Source: Hymenobacter psychrotolerans DSM 18569 (GTDB lineage: Bacteria > Bacteroidota > Bacteroidia > Cytophagales > Hymenobacteraceae). From it: a DNA stretch of 64,000 nucleotides. Under the pieces are notes generated by a model that saw nothing but the letters and a program-made list of their open reading frames with translations, did no database searches and was not told the DNA's origin. Shown here in pieces: positions 62,049 to 64,000 of this stretch (within the stretch, counting starts at the first letter, position 1; each line of letters starts with the position of its first letter). Both the position numbers and the translations under genes were made by a program. Location: the NCBI RefSeq assembly GCF_900142395.1, contig NZ_FRAS01000012.1, forward strand, positions 78,033 through 142,032, read 5' to 3'.

Positions 62049-62088
62049 GAAAACCATACTGACTGAACGTTCAGTCAGTATGGTTTTC
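62049..62088 (-). promoter_or_regulatory. 40-base perfect palindrome, TetR-type operator of the efflux operon
   Basis: Every base of 62049-62068 pairs with its partner in 62069-62088 around the centre AACGTT. The inner part has the form CTGACTGAACGTTCAGTCAG. The core TGAACGTTCA is shared with the site before the barrel gene (55456-55477). It lies about 70 bases before the adaptor start, and the TetR gene lies further upstream on the same strand. Confidence 0.75.
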
Positions 62089-62305
62089 CATTCTCTTCCG
62101 TTCCCAAGTCGCTACGCATCGATGCTGAAAGTAGAACCACCGCTGTCAGCCGGGGCAATTGCTCATCAATTTTGCCTACCTGGGCCATAAGGCCATCAAG
62201 GCGAGGTATGCAGTGGTCACATCGACTTTCCACAGAGGCTCCGTGCAAGTGCCCGTTTCCTTGTTCCTGGTTAGGTCTCTGTGCAACTGTTTGCTGTAAG
62301 TCTCT

Positions 62306-62371
62306 GAAGCTGTTTAAGAAGTCGTCAGCACGACGTGCACTCTTGAAGTTGCAGACTTCCTAAACAGCTTC
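62306..62371. repeat. Inverted repeat overlapping the TetR stop codon
   Basis: Arms at 62306-62323 and 62354-62371 (GAAGCTGTTTAAGAAGTC and its inverse) match at 17 of 18 bases with a 30-base loop. The right arm encodes the last three codons and stop of the TetR gene. It may be the terminator of that gene or a small mobile-element remnant. Confidence 0.55.
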
Positions 62372-62944
62372 TCTACCAACAACCGGTGGACTGGCGACGT
62401 TTTCCCAGCAGGCCAACAGAAGCTGCTCCTGTAGCTCTTTATCCACTAGATTAACCGTACCAGCCTGCCACATCATCACTGCCTCGTGCACTGGCCCGAC
62501 CACCAAGGCCAGCAGCAACTCATTGGGAAGGCTCTTCACGATACGAGCGGCACGCGCCTTCTCTACAAGCGTAAACAGCGGCTCTAGCAGCATAGCGTGC
62601 GCTTCTTTGTCCTTGAAGGCGAAGGGCGAGGTGCGGAACTGCTGCAAATAGCTGAAGCAGTCGGGACGGTACAGGAAAAACTCCAGAAACCGACGCATCA
62701 TGCGCTGGATTTTCAGCGTCAGGTCCTGCTCACCTTCCTGCACCTCCAACACGGCGGCCAAGTACAGCCGCGTGACGTAGCGGTACAATTCGATAATAAG
62801 CTCTTCCTTGCTCGCGAAGTAGAGGTAAATAGTGCCCGCCGCCACGTGGGCGGCCCTGGCCACCTTCTTCATGTTCAGATGATAAAATCCTTCCTGCAAG
62901 ACTAATTGCAGCGTGGCTTCCAAAATGATTTCGCGCTTATCCAT
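62360..62944 (-). CDS. TetR-family transcriptional regulator
   Basis: The start at 62944 (MDKREIILEATLQLV) gives 194 residues; the open frame runs further upstream through an IS element, which is an artefact. The HTH is complete: MKKVARAAHVAAGTIYLYFA followed by SKEELIIELYRY. The C-terminal ligand domain is helical. It is read in the same direction as the efflux operon and lies 380 bases before it. The palindrome at 62049-62088 is the probable operator. The last residues lie in an inverted repeat. Confidence 0.9.
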   Translation of the reverse strand: MDKREIILEATLQLVLQEGFYHLNMKKVARAAHVAAGTIYLYFASKEELIIELYRYVTRLYLAAVLEVQEGEQDLTLKIQRMMRRFLEFFLYRPDCFSYLQQFRTSPFAFKDKEAHAMLLEPLFTLVEKARAARIVKSLPNELLLALVVGPVHEAVMMWQAGTVNLVDKELQEQLLLACWENVASPPVVGREAV

Positions 62945-63091
62945 ACGTACGATGCAAGTGCAAAGGTAGGGTTTCGGACCTACAGAGCAGGGCTGTACGA
63001 TGGCACGGCCTGAAAAGTAAGCCCGTCTTCCATTGCCTGCCTTCCAGCGTTCGAGGTAGTCTAGGTTGTACGGACAATTATCTTTGCGTTC

Positions 63092-63466
63092 GTGAGCAAT
63101 CTGGACGAAATCAGTGACCGTGCGTGGGCAGCTTTGGCGCCGCATCTCTCCGGCAAAGCCGGTGACGTAGGGCGAACAGGGGCGGATAACCGGCTCTTTC
63201 TCAACGCCGTGTTCTGGGTGGCGCGCCACGGCTGCGCCTGGCGGGCGCTGCCGGCCCGCTTTGGCAAGCACGACACGTTGCGCAAACGCAGCCGGCGTTG
63301 GGCCCCAAAAGGCATTTGGCAACGCTTGTTCGAGGCCGTGCAGGAACCGGATTTGGACTGGGTGATGCTCGATTCGACCGTGGTGCGGGCCCACGCACAG
63401 GCGGCGGGCAGCCGAAAAAAAGCCGCGTCGGCGACGAAGCCCTCGGCCGCAGCCGCGGCGGGCTGA
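63092..63466 (+). CDS. IS5-family transposase, first frame
   Basis: The 124-residue frame carries DUF4096-like features: SDRAWAALAPHLSGKAGDVG, NRLFLNAVFWVARHGCAWRA and the first catalytic Asp in WVMLDSTVVRAHAQ. A run of seven A residues at 63415-63421 lies within RKKAAS; a -1 shift there continues as KKSRVGDEALGRSRGGLSTK in the second frame, giving one full-length transposase. Confidence 0.85.
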   Translation: MSNLDEISDRAWAALAPHLSGKAGDVGRTGADNRLFLNAVFWVARHGCAWRALPARFGKHDTLRKRSRRWAPKGIWQRLFEAVQEPDLDWVMLDSTVVRAHAQAAGSRKKAASATKPSAAAAAG

Positions 63467-63852
63467 GCACGAAGGTGCACGTGCTGGCCGACGCCCGGGG
63501 CCGGCCGTTGCATGCCGTGCTGGGCGCGGGTCAGCAACACGATTGCACGCGGGCGCTGGAATTATTGCAAGCCGTGCGCGCAACCGGCAACGTGCTGGCC
63601 GACAACGCCTACGACACGAACCAGGTGCTGGCCGCCGTGGCGGCCCTCGGCGCCGAGCCCGTCATTCCCAGCCAGCCCCGCCGCCGGACGGCTCGCCCAG
63701 TGGACGTGGTTTGGTACCGGCAGCGCAACCGGATTGAGCGGCTAATGAGTCGGCTTAAGCAGTTTCGCCGCCTCGCCACGCGCTACGACAAAACCGCCAG
63801 CAGCTACCTCCGCTTTCTACACTTCGTCTGCGCCTTGCTCTGGCTACGCTAA
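63298..63852 (+). CDS. IS5-family transposase, second frame
   Basis: The catalytic part is read after the A7 shift: GDEALGRSRGGLSTKVHVLA, the second Asp in VLADNAYDTNQVLAAV, and the Glu in RQRNRIERLMSRLKQFRR, completing the DDE set. The open frame begins upstream of the shift point, but translation probably enters near 63421. The two products together have the normal length of about 255 residues. Confidence 0.85.
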   Translation: MGPKRHLATLVRGRAGTGFGLGDARFDRGAGPRTGGGQPKKSRVGDEALGRSRGGLSTKVHVLADARGRPLHAVLGAGQQHDCTRALELLQAVRATGNVLADNAYDTNQVLAAVAALGAEPVIPSQPRRRTARPVDVVWYRQRNRIERLMSRLKQFRRLATRYDKTASSYLRFLHFVCALLWLR

Positions 63853-63965
63853 TTGTCCGTACAACCTAGCAAACCCAAGTTGCGGGCTATTGCGGTCATA
63901 AAAAAAGTCTGTTCGGCGTGAACAGGCTAGGTTTGGGTCTCTGACCTCCCAAGCCCCTGCCACTC

Positions 63966-64000
63966 ATGCGCGAACAGACTGTTGCAATGTACTGCGTCCT
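63966..64000 (+). CDS. Start of a possible second transposase (partial)
   Basis: The last 35 bases open ATG-CGC-GAA-CAG..., MREQTVAMYCVL, which resembles the start of IS982-type transposases of Cytophagales. Upstream there is an AT-rich stretch with GTTCGGCGTGAACAGG. Only twelve codons are visible. Confidence 0.35.
   Translation, partial: MREQTVAMYCV

Larger units (their letters stand above)
63064..63866 (+). mobile_element. Intact IS5-family element (IS427-like)
   Basis: The inverted ends GGTTGTACGGACAATTA (63064-63080) and their complement (63850-63866) match over 17 bases. CTAG flanks both sides (63061-63064 and 63866-63869), which fits a target duplication at a YTAR-type site. The element is 803 bases, normal for a two-frame IS5 member, and both frames appear intact. 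It lies 120 bases upstream of the TetR gene. Confidence 0.85.

Noticed and set aside
62945..63583. 407-residue extended TetR protein
   Set aside because: The extension is read antisense through the IS5 element; the TetR family start is at 62944.
1..64000. tRNA or rRNA genes
   Set aside because: No cloverleaf with the conserved GTTC-type arm or rRNA segment was noticed by eye; a tRNAscan run would be decisive.

Overview
The window looks like a high-GC member of the Bacteroidota, most likely Hymenobacter or a close relative. The evidence is a type IX secretion (T9SS) C-terminal sorting domain, an exosortase X cassette with a PID-CTERM substrate, a TonB receptor with a carboxypeptidase-like N-terminal domain, lipoproteins with acidic residues after the lipobox, and promoters of the NANNTTTG type. 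This is inferred from protein character only; there is no rRNA or other marker gene.

Region 1 (1 to about 30.6 kb) is a tailed-phage prophage whose left end lies outside the window. Reading down the minus strand from the right end it holds: a divergent regulatory switch (29.5-30.5 kb), an HNH protein and a large primase-helicase, an 850-base non-coding region packed with ACCTACA/TGTAGGT repeats, tail or fibre genes, prohead protease, major capsid, small head/tail genes, a ParB-methyltransferase, small and large terminase, portal, a lysis cassette (holin, GH19 endolysin, possible u-spanin), and structural genes that run off the left edge. AT-rich cargo interrupts the late genes: a Fic protein (3.4-4.8 kb) and an Abi-alpha-like plus membrane-protein pair on the opposite strand (6.1-7.9 kb). 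No integrase or transposase is visible.

Three non-coding systems tie the prophage together. (a) Five late transcription units begin with the same promoter, a GTCCTTTT box placed so that GTCC...TTTG (TTCG in one copy) always spans exactly 35 bases, usually just after an intrinsic terminator. (b) TGTGAGAC boxes, spaced by one or two helical turns, occur at the regulatory switch and again as five copies before the Abi-alpha gene. (c) The ACCTACA iteron field next to the primase is a candidate replication origin.

Region 2 (30.6-49.2 kb) is chromosomal: the exosortase X cassette, a 1448-residue T9SS-secreted repeat protein, a MoxR ATPase, an ECF sigma/anti-sigma pair, a polysaccharide-type group (methyltransferase, flippase, glycosyltransferase), a metallo-beta-lactamase-fold enzyme, and a TonB receptor with a partner lipoprotein.

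Region 3 (49.2-54.7 kb) is a scrap-yard of mobile DNA: a truncated Tn3-type transposase with an intact resolvase, an AraC regulator and monooxygenase, a MITE-like element, a deleted IS3 copy lying between fragments of two unrelated genes, and a frameshifted gene.

Region 4 (54.7-64 kb) is an RND efflux operon (adaptor, pump, TolC) with a TetR regulator. A 40-base perfect palindrome lies before the adaptor, and a related site lies before an outer-membrane barrel gene. An intact IS5-type element sits upstream of the TetR gene, and the start of what may be another transposase is at the right edge.
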